From: Gammaproteobacteria bacterium
Lineage (GTDB): Bacteria > Pseudomonadota > Gammaproteobacteria > GCA-001735895
Length of the DNA stretch: 64,000 nt
Assembly: GCA_030066085.1 (NCBI GenBank)
Contig: JASJCI010000006.1
Location: 91,253 to 155,252, forward strand
Reading direction: 5' to 3'
Positions within the stretch are counted from its first letter, which is position 1, and each line of letters opens with the position of its first letter. The translations under genes were made by a program, and so were the position numbers. The notes under the pieces are model-generated. The model was not told where the DNA came from. It saw only the letters and a list, made by a program, of their open reading frames with translations, and did no database searches. Below are positions 1 through 9,267 of the stretch, piece by piece.

Positions 1-102
1 CGCTGGAAGTCGCTGATCGGCCCCGTGCGCATCGACCTGGCCAACGCGATCAGCGACGACGAAGACTGGCGACTGCATGTCGATATAGGTCCGGACCTGT
101 GA
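1..102 (+). CDS. tamA: TamA C-terminal end (partial)
   Basis: Only the last 33 codons are in the window. They read as the final strands of an Omp85-type barrel, with an SLIGPVRIDLA strand followed by a terminal WRLHVDIGPDL ending in an aromatic-poor hydrophobic strand. TamA is the outer-membrane half of the translocation and assembly module, which works with TamB on autotransporter insertion and phospholipid transport. The stop codon overlaps the GTG start of tamB (GTGA), the usual tamA-tamB arrangement, and this neighbour is the main support for the call. Confidence 0.8.
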   Translation, partial: RWKSLIGPVRIDLANAISDDEDWRLHVDIGPDL

Positions 103-3100
103 AGCGCAAGCTAATCATTCTCGCCTCTGTCCTGCTGCCAGTCGTGCTGGCGCTCGGCTGGCTCGGTTACAGCGATACCGGCCTGCGCTGGGCCTACGCG
201 CGCCTCGCAACCGGTCTTCCCGGCGAACTCAGGATCGGATCGCTCGAGGGCGGCCTGCTCGGACCGATAACGCTGCAGGACATCGATTACGCCGATGCAG
301 ACACCCGGATTACGGCCCGGCGGCTCGTGCTGCGCTGGCGCCCGACGAGACTGGTGCTGCAGGGCGCGCTGCATATCGATGCGCTCGAAATCGACACGCT
401 GTCGGTGGAAACCGAGGCCGAGGACAGTACCGAGGTCGCGGACGAGGTTTTCCTGTCGCTGCCGGCGATCGATCTGCCGATCGACCTGCGCGTCGACCGC
501 TTCGCTGTCGATGGTTTCGCCTTCCATCACCCCGCCGGGGTACACCATCTCGATCACCTCGAAGTCAGCGGCGACCTGGACGCACACGGGGTCGATATCG
601 AGTCCGCTCGCCTGGCCGCTGCCCGGGGCGAGCTATCGCTCCACGGCAGACTGCGCCCCGAGGACGCCTACAGCCACGATCTCGGCCTCGAATGGCGCCT
701 GCAGCCGCCAACAGGCGAGGAACTGCGCGGCAGCGGCAGGCTGCAGGGAGACCTGCGGCAAACGAGGCTGCAACAGCAGGTTGAAGGTGCCGCGAGCTTC
801 GATCTCGATTTCGCAGTCGAGGACCTCGAAAAACGCCCGGCCTGGCGTGCCCGGCTGCTGCTCACCGACTTCGACACGGCCCGCCTGGCCGAGGGCCTGG
901 TGCCGCTTTCCGGCAGCGCCAAGATCAGCGCGACAGGCGACCTGCAAAGCCTTGGCGCCAGCGGTGACCTGCGGCTGCAATCGCAGTTGCCCCGGCCGCT
1001 GGCAGCCAGTTTCGAACTCGGCCGAATGAGCACGACCCTCGATTACCGCGCACTCGTTTTCGAACACCTGCACCTGCGCACGGACGGCGGCGAACTGCGC
1101 GCCAACGGCAGGGTCGACCTGGCCGAAACCGTTTCCTGGGACCTGCGCCTGGGACTGGAAAACTTCGACCCGGCAAAGCTATTTCCGGAGTGGCCGGGTG
1201 AAATCGCCGCCACAATCGAGACGCGCGGCGATCTGCTCGAGGGGGGTCCGGATGCGCATTTTCGGATCGGCGGGCTGCGCGGAACGCTGCGCGGTTACCC
1301 GGTTGCACTCGACGGCGGGTTGCGCTGGCAAGGTGACGCCATCGAGCTGCAGCGAATCGATTTAACCTCGGGATCGAGCCGGGTCGCCGTGAGCGGATCG
1401 ATCGACCGCCGGGTCGAGCTGGAATGGAGCCTCGACAGTCCCGACCTCGGGCAACTCTTCCCGCGGGCCTCGGGTCGCCTGCAGGCGCGGGGCCAGTTGT
1501 CCGGTGCGCGCGAGGCCCCGGGAATCACCGCCGAATTCTCCGGTGAACGTCTCCAGGTGGGCGCCTACGCGGCCGAACGCCTTGCCGGACGATTGCGGCT
1601 GGCGCAAGTTCACGAGTGGCAGATCGGCTACCTGGCAAGCAATCTCGAGATACGTGCCGATGCCGATGCAGTGCTGCTCGACGACACCCGTTTCGAGCGC
1701 GTCGAAGTCGATGCCAGCGACGGTGACATCGCGCTGCGCGCCAACAGCGGTGCAAGCCGCCTGCAGTTGCGCCTCGATGGCACGGTCTCCAATTCCGGCT
1801 GGAGCGGTCACCTGGCCACCGTGCGCGTGATCCATCCCGATATCGGTGACTGGCGCCTGGCTCGACCCGCGGCACTGGAACTGTCAGCGGCAAAAATGCT
1901 GCTGCAAGATGCCTGCATCACGGAAAGCGTCCAGGGCAAGCTGTGTATCTCGGCCGCAGGCGGTAATGGTGACTGGCGCGTCGACGGCGAGCTGCGCGAA
2001 GTTCCGCTGACCCGCCTGCAGCCCTGGCTGCCGCCAGACCTGGAATTGGCCGGCGTCGCGGACGCCGATGCGCACCTGCGGCTCGCCGCCGGCGACCGCC
2101 TGCTGGGCGAACTCGGGCTTCGCTTCTCGCCGGGAGTCATGCGCTATCAACCGCGAACCGGGCAAAGCGAGCTGGTCAGCTACCGCGGCGGCAATATCGA
2201 TGTCGAGTTCGGCGAGTCCGGTATCCGGGCGCGCGCCGCCCTCGGTCTGCGCCCGCGCGAATTCGTCGATATCGAGCTGGCGCTACCCGGCGCCAGCTTG
2301 CTTTCGCTGGATTCGGCCACGCAGGAGCTGAGCCTCGATGCGCGGGTGGCCCTGGCCGACATCGGCATCGCGGAATCCCTGTTCGCCGACGTCAGCGATC
2401 TGCGCGGTGGCCTCGAAATCGAAGCGCAGGTGGCCGGCAGCGTTGCACGGCCGCGGGTCCGCGGTAGCGCGCGCCTGGTCGATGCCGGATTCAACCTGCC
2501 ACAACTGCATTTGCGGGTCGATCAGCTGCACGGCGAGGCGCGCAGCGACGGGCTCGAGTCCACCGACTACCGTTTCACCGCGCGCATCGCCGGCGGCGAC
2601 GTCGAACTCGAGGGCAGTACCCGCCTGGCCGCCGACGCCGGCTGGCCGAGCCGCTTGCGCCTGCGCAGTACCGGAGCCGCGCTGGCACCGCTGCTGCGTG
2701 AACATCTGCCGGCCGGCATGCAGGTCGCGGGCGACCTCGATGTCGATGCCGGGCTCGAGCTGGCCCTGCCCGACCGCCTGACCGGTGACCTGCTGCTTGG
2801 CGTCAGCAACGCGAGCCTGGCTTACCCGCTACTCGACGACACACTCGAACGCTGGGCGGTATCCGATACGGAGGTGCGAATCAGGCTCGACAGCGACGGG
2901 GTGCGCGCGGATACCGATCTGCGAATCGGGGAAAATCGCGTGCAGGGCACGGTCACGTTGCCGGGCGCGCAAATCCTCGTTATCGAGCCGGCGCGGCAGG
3001 CTTTACGAGGCGACGTCGATTTCGAGTTCAGAGACCTGTCGCTGCTGGCGACACTACTGCCGGAGATGCAGCAACCGCGCGGGACGCTGGACGGCGGCGT

Positions 3101-4256
3101 CGATCTCGGCGGCACGCTGGCCGCGCCCGAATTGAGCGTCGACGCTCGCCTGCGCGACGCTACCCTGCAGGCCCCGCGGCTCGGAATCGAAATCGTTGCG
3201 CTCGAGGCCGAGGCGCGCACCGATGCGCCGGGGCAGCTGCAATTCTCCGCGCGGGGCGAATCCGGCGACGGCTATCTCGTGATCGACGGCAGCAGTCGAC
3301 TGGATGCCGCCAGCGGCTGGCCGACCGAACTGCGTATTCGCGGCGATAACTTCACTATCGCGAACATCCCGGAGGCGGCCGTTAGCGCGTCACCCGACCT
3401 CACCGTCAGGATCGACGACTACAACATCGACATCCGTGGCGAGGTTTTACTGCCCTCCGCGCGCCTGCAGCCACGCGACCTGTCCTCCGCCAGGCGAGTA
3501 TCGGCCGATGCGGTCGTCATCGGCGGGGAACAGCCGCAGCAACGTCGCTGGCAGATCAATTCCAGCGTCCGTCTCGTGCTGGGCGATCGCGTCTCGTTTT
3601 ATGGTTACGGCTTCGACGGTCGTATCGCGGGATACCTGACCATCGAGGAGCGAACCGGGCAACCGACCAGCGGCAGAGGGGTCATCGACGTGGTCGAGGG
3701 TCGCTACCGCGCTTATGGCCAGCAACTGGACATCCTCGACGGGCGCCTGTTGTTCGCCGGTGGTCCCCTGAGCAATCCCGGCGTGGATGTGCGCGCGGTG
3801 CGCGACACCGGCGATGTCATTGCCGGTGTCAGCGTTAGCGGGCTGCTGCGGCAACCGCAGGTCGAACTGTTTTCCGATCCGGCGATGGGGCAGACCGATA
3901 CGCTGTCCTACCTGCTGACCGGCGGACCGCTCGAAACCGCGACCTCGGAACAGGGTGCGATGATGGCGAACGCGGCGGTCGCACTCGGCCTGACGGGGGG
4001 CGACAGCATGGCGCGTTCGCTGGCGGCGCGCTTCGGCTTCGAGGACATGCGGGTCGAAAGCGGCAGCAACGGCGAACAGGCATCGCTGATCATGGGGCGT
4101 TACCTGTCATCCGACCTCTACGTCAGCTACGGTATCGGCCTGATCGAATCACTGAACACGCTCAACCTGCGCTACCGGCTGTCGCGGCGCTGGCGTATCG
4201 AGGCCGAAAGCGGCCAGGAACACGGCGCCGACCTGCTCTACACCATAGAGCGCTAG
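99..4256 (+). CDS. tamB: TamB, inner-membrane-anchored translocation and assembly module subunit
   Basis: The 1385-residue protein has one N-terminal membrane anchor (about residues 4-24) and then a very long periplasmic run of alternating short beta strands rich in Leu, Asp and Arg, typical of the bridge-like lipid-transfer AsmA/TamB superfamily. The last 350 residues match the DUF490/TamB domain, with a region around YGFDGRIAGYL, VVEGRYRAYGQQLDILDG and a terminal LSRRWRIEAESG. TamB spans the periplasm and contacts TamA at the outer membrane. The GTG start at 99 overlaps the tamA stop by 4 bp, so the pair is translationally coupled. Length is normal for the family. Confidence 0.95.
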   Translation: MKRKLIILASVLLPVVLALGWLGYSDTGLRWAYARLATGLPGELRIGSLEGGLLGPITLQDIDYADADTRITARRLVLRWRPTRLVLQGALHIDALEIDTLSVETEAEDSTEVADEVFLSLPAIDLPIDLRVDRFAVDGFAFHHPAGVHHLDHLEVSGDLDAHGVDIESARLAAARGELSLHGRLRPEDAYSHDLGLEWRLQPPTGEELRGSGRLQGDLRQTRLQQQVEGAASFDLDFAVEDLEKRPAWRARLLLTDFDTARLAEGLVPLSGSAKISATGDLQSLGASGDLRLQSQLPRPLAASFELGRMSTTLDYRALVFEHLHLRTDGGELRANGRVDLAETVSWDLRLGLENFDPAKLFPEWPGEIAATIETRGDLLEGGPDAHFRIGGLRGTLRGYPVALDGGLRWQGDAIELQRIDLTSGSSRVAVSGSIDRRVELEWSLDSPDLGQLFPRASGRLQARGQLSGAREAPGITAEFSGERLQVGAYAAERLAGRLRLAQVHEWQIGYLASNLEIRADADAVLLDDTRFERVEVDASDGDIALRANSGASRLQLRLDGTVSNSGWSGHLATVRVIHPDIGDWRLARPAALELSAAKMLLQDACITESVQGKLCISAAGGNGDWRVDGELREVPLTRLQPWLPPDLELAGVADADAHLRLAAGDRLLGELGLRFSPGVMRYQPRTGQSELVSYRGGNIDVEFGESGIRARAALGLRPREFVDIELALPGASLLSLDSATQELSLDARVALADIGIAESLFADVSDLRGGLEIEAQVAGSVARPRVRGSARLVDAGFNLPQLHLRVDQLHGEARSDGLESTDYRFTARIAGGDVELEGSTRLAADAGWPSRLRLRSTGAALAPLLREHLPAGMQVAGDLDVDAGLELALPDRLTGDLLLGVSNASLAYPLLDDTLERWAVSDTEVRIRLDSDGVRADTDLRIGENRVQGTVTLPGAQILVIEPARQALRGDVDFEFRDLSLLATLLPEMQQPRGTLDGGVDLGGTLAAPELSVDARLRDATLQAPRLGIEIVALEAEARTDAPGQLQFSARGESGDGYLVIDGSSRLDAASGWPTELRIRGDNFTIANIPEAAVSASPDLTVRIDDYNIDIRGEVLLPSARLQPRDLSSARRVSADAVVIGGEQPQQRRWQINSSVRLVLGDRVSFYGYGFDGRIAGYLTIEERTGQPTSGRGVIDVVEGRYRAYGQQLDILDGRLLFAGGPLSNPGVDVRAVRDTGDVIAGVSVSGLLRQPQVELFSDPAMGQTDTLSYLLTGGPLETATSEQGAMMANAAVALGLTGGDSMARSLAARFGFEDMRVESGSNGEQASLIMGRYLSSDLYVSYGIGLIESLNTLNLRYRLSRRWRIEAESGQEHGADLLYTIER

Positions 4257-4281
4257 CACCATACGCGCGGAGCGAGTGGCG

Positions 4282-5019
4282 TTAGCGGTTGCGGCGCCAG
4301 CGAGGCTTCGATTGCGTCTCGATACGCTTCAGCTCGAGCAGGCTGGCCGATGAGTTCTCCAGGTGACGCGCGAGTTGCGCGAACTGTTCGGGCGCGGCCG
4401 CGAGCGGCGCCAGCAGGCGTCCTACCGGCGCGAGATAGCGGGCATAAATGAACCAGGCCACCGCGATCAGCGCCAGCGCCAGTAACGCCACCAGGATCAG
4501 CGTATACGCGGATACCCGGAGCAGCACCGAATCGACGACTTCGTCTACCAGTCGGCGCGCGTTGGCGGTCGCCTCGGGCAGCGAGCGGGCAAGCGTGAGC
4601 ACGCCATCGCTCGCGGATTTGAGCCCGCTCGACAGTTCGGCAATCGGCGCACGCGCGTTTTCGACGACTTCGGGCAGGCGATCGGCCAGGTTCTGCGCGC
4701 TGCCCGGCAACGCCTCGGCCAGCTCCGCAACGGCGTTACTGGCGCGTTCGACACTTTGCACCGCGCGCGCGAGATCGGCCTTTTCGGCGTCGCTCAGCGC
4801 CTGCTCGCTGCGCGCGAGCGTATCGATCGCTAGCGCGAGGCGCTCGATCGACTGCGACAGCCGCGCCGACGCCGCGGCCAGCCCGGCGCTGTCGACCTCG
4901 ATACGCTCCACCCGCAGCTCGATGTAAGCACTATCCGCCGACCGGCCTGCAGCGGCCGGCGTTTCGGCGGCCTGCAACGACAACACGGGTAACAATAACA
5001 ACAGCAAAGCTATACGCAT
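4282..5019 (-). CDS. Signal-peptide protein with coiled coil and one membrane segment, unknown function
   Basis: The 245-residue product starts with a clear signal peptide (MRIALLLLLLPVLSLQA). A helical, Ala/Leu/Glu-rich stretch likely to form coiled coil follows (about 45-160), then one transmembrane helix near 170-194 and a short basic tail. The reading frame opens 13 codons further upstream, but I chose the ATG at 5019 because GGAGGG lies just ahead of it and the signal peptide begins there. The topology (exported helical domain, then a membrane anchor) is seen; no enzymatic motif is visible and I do not recognise the family. It converges with tamB. Confidence 0.7.
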   Translation of the reverse strand: MRIALLLLLLPVLSLQAAETPAAAGRSADSAYIELRVERIEVDSAGLAAASARLSQSIERLALAIDTLARSEQALSDAEKADLARAVQSVERASNAVAELAEALPGSAQNLADRLPEVVENARAPIAELSSGLKSASDGVLTLARSLPEATANARRLVDEVVDSVLLRVSAYTLILVALLALALIAVAWFIYARYLAPVGRLLAPLAAAPEQFAQLARHLENSSASLLELKRIETQSKPRWRRNR

Positions 5020-5121
5020 GGGGACCCTCCGCAACGGAACTGGAATCATCGGCAACAATCCTAACCCCTGGCGCGCGGAAATGCGCCGCGATTGTTAGAA
5101 TAGCGCCGCAGGAAATCGAGC

Positions 5122-6315
5122 ATGATCAAGACCAGACTAACCCAGGGCAAGATACCCGTTCTCGCCTGGACCGACGAAATCGAAGCCTCGGCCCGCGACC
5201 AGCTCAAACGCATGGCCAACCTGCCGGTGGTGCACGGGCACATCGCGGTCATGCCCGACGTACATACCGGCAGGGGCGCTACGGTCGGTTCGGTCATCCC
5301 GACCCGCGGCGCGATCATCCCGGCCGCGGTCGGGGTCGACATCGGCTGCGGCATGTGCGCGGTTCGCACCACGCTGCGGGCATCCGCACTGCCGGAATCG
5401 CTGCGCGAAGTTCGCGCGCGTATCGAGCGCGCGGTGCCGGTCGGCTTCGACATGCACAGCGGTCGGCGGGCACGGGCGCGCGCGGCCAGCGCGGTCGAGC
5501 CCGGACTGCGGCGAATCCTCGACAAGCACCCCGGGATCGAAAACCGCAAGGCACGCCAGCGCGACGCCTGGGCGCGTCAGCTCGGCACGCTCGGCGGCGG
5601 CAATCACTTTATCGAACTCTGCCTCGACGAGTCCGACCGCGTCTGGGTGATGCTGCATTCGGGTAGCCGCGGCATCGGTAACAGGATCGGCCAGTACTTC
5701 ATCGACAGGGCCAGGGAAGCGATCGCGCGCAGCGGTGTCCAGCTGCCGGACCGCGACCTCGCTTACCTGGTCGAGGGCAGCGGCCTGTTCGTCGACTACT
5801 GGGAAGCGCTCAACTGGGCGCAGGTTTATGCCGCGCGCAACCGCGAGGAAATGCTCGAGCTCGTGCTCGACGCGATGGCCAGATGCCTGCCGCGGTTCGA
5901 GCTGGAGGACGCGGCGATCAACTGTCACCACAACTACAGTGCAATCGAAACCCACGACGGCAGTGAAATGTATATCACGCGCAAGGGCGCGATCCGCGCC
6001 GGCGCCGGCGAACTCGGCATCATCCCCGGATCGATGGGTGCGCGATCCTACATCGTGCGCGGCCTCGGCAACCGCAAGTCTTTTTGCTCCTGTGCGCACG
6101 GCGCGGGCCGGCGCATGTCGCGCAGCGCCGCGCGCCGGCGCTACAGTCGCGACGACCTGGTGGCGCAAACCGAGGGCATCGAGTGCCGCAAGGATCCGGC
6201 GGTCATCGACGAGATACCGGCCGCCTACAAGGATATCGACACGGTCATGGAGAACCAGCTGGACCTGGTCGAAACCGTCGCCACGCTCAAACAGGTTGTC
6301 TGCGTCAAGGGCTGA
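5122..6315 (+). CDS. rtcB: RtcB-family RNA ligase
   Basis: The 397-residue protein carries the RtcB landmarks in order: MPDVHTGRGATVG, GVDIGCGM with the metal-binding Cys near 76, LGGGNHFIE with a His near 162, MLHSGSRGIGN, NCHHNY near 268-272, and SCAHGAGRRMSR, whose His (about 326) is the one that becomes guanylylated. The family joins 2',3'-cyclic-phosphate or 3'-phosphate RNA ends to 5'-OH ends using GTP and Mn. An AGGAA ribosome site precedes the ATG. Neither RtcA nor the sigma-54 regulator RtcR is adjacent, so this copy is not in the classical rtc operon. It could be the RtcB2-like subgroup tied to peptide release factor H, although no prfH is seen here. Confidence 0.9.
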   Translation: MIKTRLTQGKIPVLAWTDEIEASARDQLKRMANLPVVHGHIAVMPDVHTGRGATVGSVIPTRGAIIPAAVGVDIGCGMCAVRTTLRASALPESLREVRARIERAVPVGFDMHSGRRARARAASAVEPGLRRILDKHPGIENRKARQRDAWARQLGTLGGGNHFIELCLDESDRVWVMLHSGSRGIGNRIGQYFIDRAREAIARSGVQLPDRDLAYLVEGSGLFVDYWEALNWAQVYAARNREEMLELVLDAMARCLPRFELEDAAINCHHNYSAIETHDGSEMYITRKGAIRAGAGELGIIPGSMGARSYIVRGLGNRKSFCSCAHGAGRRMSRSAARRRYSRDDLVAQTEGIECRKDPAVIDEIPAAYKDIDTVMENQLDLVETVATLKQVVCVKG

Positions 6316-6356
6316 ATCCGGGCGGATCCCGCCGCTACCAGCGGTCGAAAGCGATA

Positions 6357-7190
6357 TCAGGAAACACCCGGCGCGGGTGGCGGCGAGGCTTCCGGGGGAT
6401 CCAGGTCGACGCGCCAGAGCAGGCGAATACCGTAATACACGCCGTAAAAAAAGAACAACGGGAACAGGATGGTCTTGAGCAGGTAGATCGCGACCAGGTT
6501 GATGAATTTCTCGATGCCTTCGCCGATGCGGCGTTCGAGTTCGTCGAGACTGAGGCTGCGCCAGAACGCGAGCGTCGAATCGCGCAGGCTGTCGGTATCG
6601 AGCGTATCGCTGCCATCGATGCTGAACAGGTTATCCTGGAAACGCTCGATTTCACGATCGTTCTGCTGTTGCTGCTGTTCGAGAAACAGCAGGTCCACGC
6701 CACTGTTGAGCGCCACCGCCAGGCCCAGTGCGAAGCGCACGAACACGAGGACGAGGAAGCCGCGAAAGACGGTATTCCGGGTTCGTGGCGGACCGTAGAA
6801 CAGCAGCAGCAGTGCGCTCATACCCACCACCGCGACCAGGTAGAGAAACAGTTCGTGCGATGCGATCAACAGCAACAGCTTTTGCGCCGCGAGCGATGCC
6901 AGCACCCAGGTCATGACCGTGGCGAAACGCTCGATCATGTCGTTGATCGGGTCGAGTAACTCGCCCACCGTCACCGAGCCCGATACCACGCCGATGCCGG
7001 CCTCGACGCTACTGCTCTGCATCATCGACACCAGCGCGTTGATGCCACGCGCGGTAGCGTAACTTACTGCCGCGGCGGTAATCGCGTCGGTGGTGTAGCG
7101 ATCGGTGTAGTCGTCGAGCACGCGACTGCTCGATACGGCAACCGCGACGACGATGAAGATCGCCGCGACGACGCGCAGCCTGGCCTGCAC
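6357..7190 (-). CDS. Multi-pass membrane protein, unknown function
   Basis: The 277-residue product begins with GTG. It has a hydrophobic segment at 5-22, a long hydrophobic pair around 93-133, another near 142-165 and a last one near 245-272. Between the third and last lies a soluble stretch with a short poly-Gln run (EQQQQQND) and acidic helices. The arrangement suggests an inner-membrane protein with one larger loop. No transporter or enzyme signature is visible, and I do not recognise it. It lies convergent with rtcB (41 bp apart) and in line with phhB, but no functional link is evident. Confidence 0.65.
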   Translation of the reverse strand: MQARLRVVAAIFIVVAVAVSSSRVLDDYTDRYTTDAITAAAVSYATARGINALVSMMQSSSVEAGIGVVSGSVTVGELLDPINDMIERFATVMTWVLASLAAQKLLLLIASHELFLYLVAVVGMSALLLLFYGPPRTRNTVFRGFLVLVFVRFALGLAVALNSGVDLLFLEQQQQQNDREIERFQDNLFSIDGSDTLDTDSLRDSTLAFWRSLSLDELERRIGEGIEKFINLVAIYLLKTILFPLFFFYGVYYGIRLLWRVDLDPPEASPPPAPGVS

Positions 7191-7221
7191 CTAGCGCGCC
7201 CCGGCCGCCGCTGGCAGCACT

Positions 7222-7563
7222 CTAGGGCGCATACACCTCATCGGTACGCGCCGCCAGGATCAGGTCGTTGCGATGCAGACCACGGATCTCGTGGCTCCAC
7301 CAGTGAATCGTGACCTTGCCCCATTCGGTGAGTATCGCCGGGTGATGCCCGACCTGCTCGGCAATCTCGCCGACCCGGTTGCTGAAGGCCAGCGCCTCGA
7401 CGAAGTTGGAAAAAGCATAGCTGCGGGTCAACTGCATGACGCCGTCGACCACGACCACCTGCCAGTCGGGAATTTGCGGCATCAGCTCGCGCAACTCCTC
7501 GTCGCTGATCAGCGGGGCGTCGGCGCGGCAGGCCTCGCACTCCTGTTGGCTCAAACTGCTCAT
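7222..7563 (-). CDS. phhB: 4a-hydroxytetrahydrobiopterin dehydratase (pterin-4a-carbinolamine dehydratase)
   Basis: The 113-residue protein has the family core: [17 protein letters not shown], then [18 protein letters not shown] with the catalytic HHP pair, and [21 protein letters not shown]. The enzyme recycles the pterin cofactor of aromatic amino-acid hydroxylases; some homologues have only a moonlighting role. AAAGGAGA sits a few bases before the ATG. No phenylalanine hydroxylase is next to it in this window, so its partner is elsewhere or it acts alone. Confidence 0.92.
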   Translation of the reverse strand: MSSLSQQECEACRADAPLISDEELRELMPQIPDWQVVVVDGVMQLTRSYAFSNFVEALAFSNRVGEIAEQVGHHPAILTEWGKVTIHWWSHEIRGLHRNDLILAARTDEVYAP

Positions 7564-7817
7564 CTCGTGTCTCCTTTGCTGTGGCGCGATTTACCCGCTA
7601 GCTGCGCGTTCGCGGCCTGCGATAACGGTTTCCAGTTTAATGCTTTCGCAGCCGTATTACATCCGCGGCCGCCGGTAGCGCAGCCTGCAGGCGCGCTTAC
7701 GGCCCGAATCGATCCGCGGGTTTACGTTATCACCGGCCCGCAAAAGCCGGTGCCGGCAAGGTCGTTCACCCGGCCCGGCGCAAGCCGCATCCGCGCGCGG
7801 GCAACCGTCACGAGTCG

Positions 7818-8720
7818 CTACTCCGGCAGCGGGATGAACTCGGTCTCGCCCGGCACCTTGTCGAAGCGGTTTTCGCGCCAGTCGGCACTGGCCTGCTCGA
7901 TACGCTCGCGTGAACTGGCGACGAAGTTCCACCAGATATGCCGCTCGCCGGGATTGCTGCCGCCGACGACCATGACGTGGCTGTCCTCCTGCGCGGCCAG
8001 GCGCAGGGTTTTGCCGGCACGGGCAACCGCCATCTGGTGCGCGCCCAGGGCTCGATCGTCGACCTCGAGCGCACCGGCGACGACGTAGGCGCCGATCTCG
8101 TCGTACTGGTCGGGCAGCGAAAACACGCTGCCGGCAGGCAGGCGACATTCGATGTACAGCGTCGGCAGGTACCGGGTAACCGGCGAAACATGTCCCCAGG
8201 CTTCGCCCATGATCAGCCGGATCGCAACCCCGTCGTGTTCGAAATCCGGCAGGCTGCCGGCCGGGTAATGTTCGAACGAGGCTTCGCGTTCTTCCTCGTG
8301 ATCCGGCAACGCCATCCACGACTGGATACCGTGCAGACGCGACGTCGTGTGCAGGTCTTCACCGGCACGTTCGGAATGCACGATACCGCGACCCGCGGTC
8401 ATCAGGTTGACGGCTTCGGCCCGTATCGGCTGTTCGTAGCCGAGGCTGTCGCGGTGCATGATTTCGCCCTCGAACAGGTAGGTCACGGTCGACAGGCAAA
8501 CGTGCGGATGCGGCCGTACCTGGATCCCCTCGCCGGGCGGAAACTCGGCGGGACCCATGTGATCGAAAAAAATAAACGGCCCTACCATCTGCCGTTCGTG
8601 TGCCGGCAGCACGCGCCGGACGCTGAACCCGCCGAGATCCTTCTCCGCCGGTTCGAGCACCAGTTCGATGCTGTCGTCGGTAGACGCGGATGCCGATTCG
8701 GTCGCTTTGCTGTCACTCAT
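7818..8720 (-). CDS. Pirin family protein
   Basis: The 300-residue product is a bicupin of the pirin family. The N-terminal cupin holds the metal ligands in VRPHPHVCLSTVTYLFEGEIMHRDS and the following MTAGRGIVHSER; the C-terminal pirin domain has QSWMALP and later IWWNFVASSRERIEQA. Family members bind Fe and variously act as quercetinases or regulators, so the biochemical role cannot be settled from sequence. GGAGGG precedes the ATG. About 100 bp separate it from the upstream same-strand gene. Confidence 0.9.
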   Translation of the reverse strand: MSDSKATESASASTDDSIELVLEPAEKDLGGFSVRRVLPAHERQMVGPFIFFDHMGPAEFPPGEGIQVRPHPHVCLSTVTYLFEGEIMHRDSLGYEQPIRAEAVNLMTAGRGIVHSERAGEDLHTTSRLHGIQSWMALPDHEEEREASFEHYPAGSLPDFEHDGVAIRLIMGEAWGHVSPVTRYLPTLYIECRLPAGSVFSLPDQYDEIGAYVVAGALEVDDRALGAHQMAVARAGKTLRLAAQEDSHVMVVGGSNPGERHIWWNFVASSRERIEQASADWRENRFDKVPGETEFIPLPE

Positions 8721-8836
8721 GAAACCCTCCGTTCGCTTGCGCTGCTGGTCAGTTTACGCAGGTTCGACTGCCTTCGGATCAGGCAGCGCCACTTTTGTTC
8801 GCCCTCGTCCGCGGCTGTCCGGCAGCGCGACCCGGG

Positions 8837-9256
8837 TCAACCCGCGGTTGTGCCCGCGGGTCGCCGATCCCGCCCGCCGGGCCAGAGCCCGGTCACGCCC
8901 GGCAGGCGCGCTATCCAGGGCGCTGTCCGCTGCGCCGTCGCGGCGCCGACGTAGCGCCGCAGCCACGGCAGCAGCCTGCGCAGCCGCCGGCGCATCTCGA
9001 GTTCGCGCTCGAGGCAGCGGCCGGCCGCGTCGAAATCGACCACGCCCAGGTCGAGGCCGTGACGCGGTGTCTTGCCGGGCTCGAACCGACCGCGCGGCAA
9101 GTAACCGCAGCGCCGGTAATACTGCAGCATCCAGTCGTTGAGAAAATCGCGCTTGTCCTCCCAGGCGATACGCAAAATAGTCACTGGCGGGCACTCGCCG
9201 ACGATCGTATCGACCAGCAGCCGGATTTCGAACCGTGGGTGCATCGCCGTGTGCAC
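8837..9256 (-). CDS. Hypothetical protein, about 139 residues
   Basis: The frame follows the DUF1989 gene by 11 bp on the same strand and has a sensible amino-acid mix in its first 90 residues, with regular spacing of hydrophobics (VDTIVGECPPVTILRIAW, KRDFLNDWMLQYYRRCGY). The C-terminal third is very Arg-rich and less convincing. The start is uncertain: GTG at 9256 or the internal ATG at 9244, neither with a strong ribosome site. I do not recognise a family. Confidence 0.45.
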   Translation of the reverse strand: MHTAMHPRFEIRLLVDTIVGECPPVTILRIAWEDKRDFLNDWMLQYYRRCGYLPRGRFEPGKTPRHGLDLGVVDFDAAGRCLERELEMRRRLRRLLPWLRRYVGAATAQRTAPWIARLPGVTGLWPGGRDRRPAGTTAG

Positions 9257-9267
9257 AACAGAAAGCC

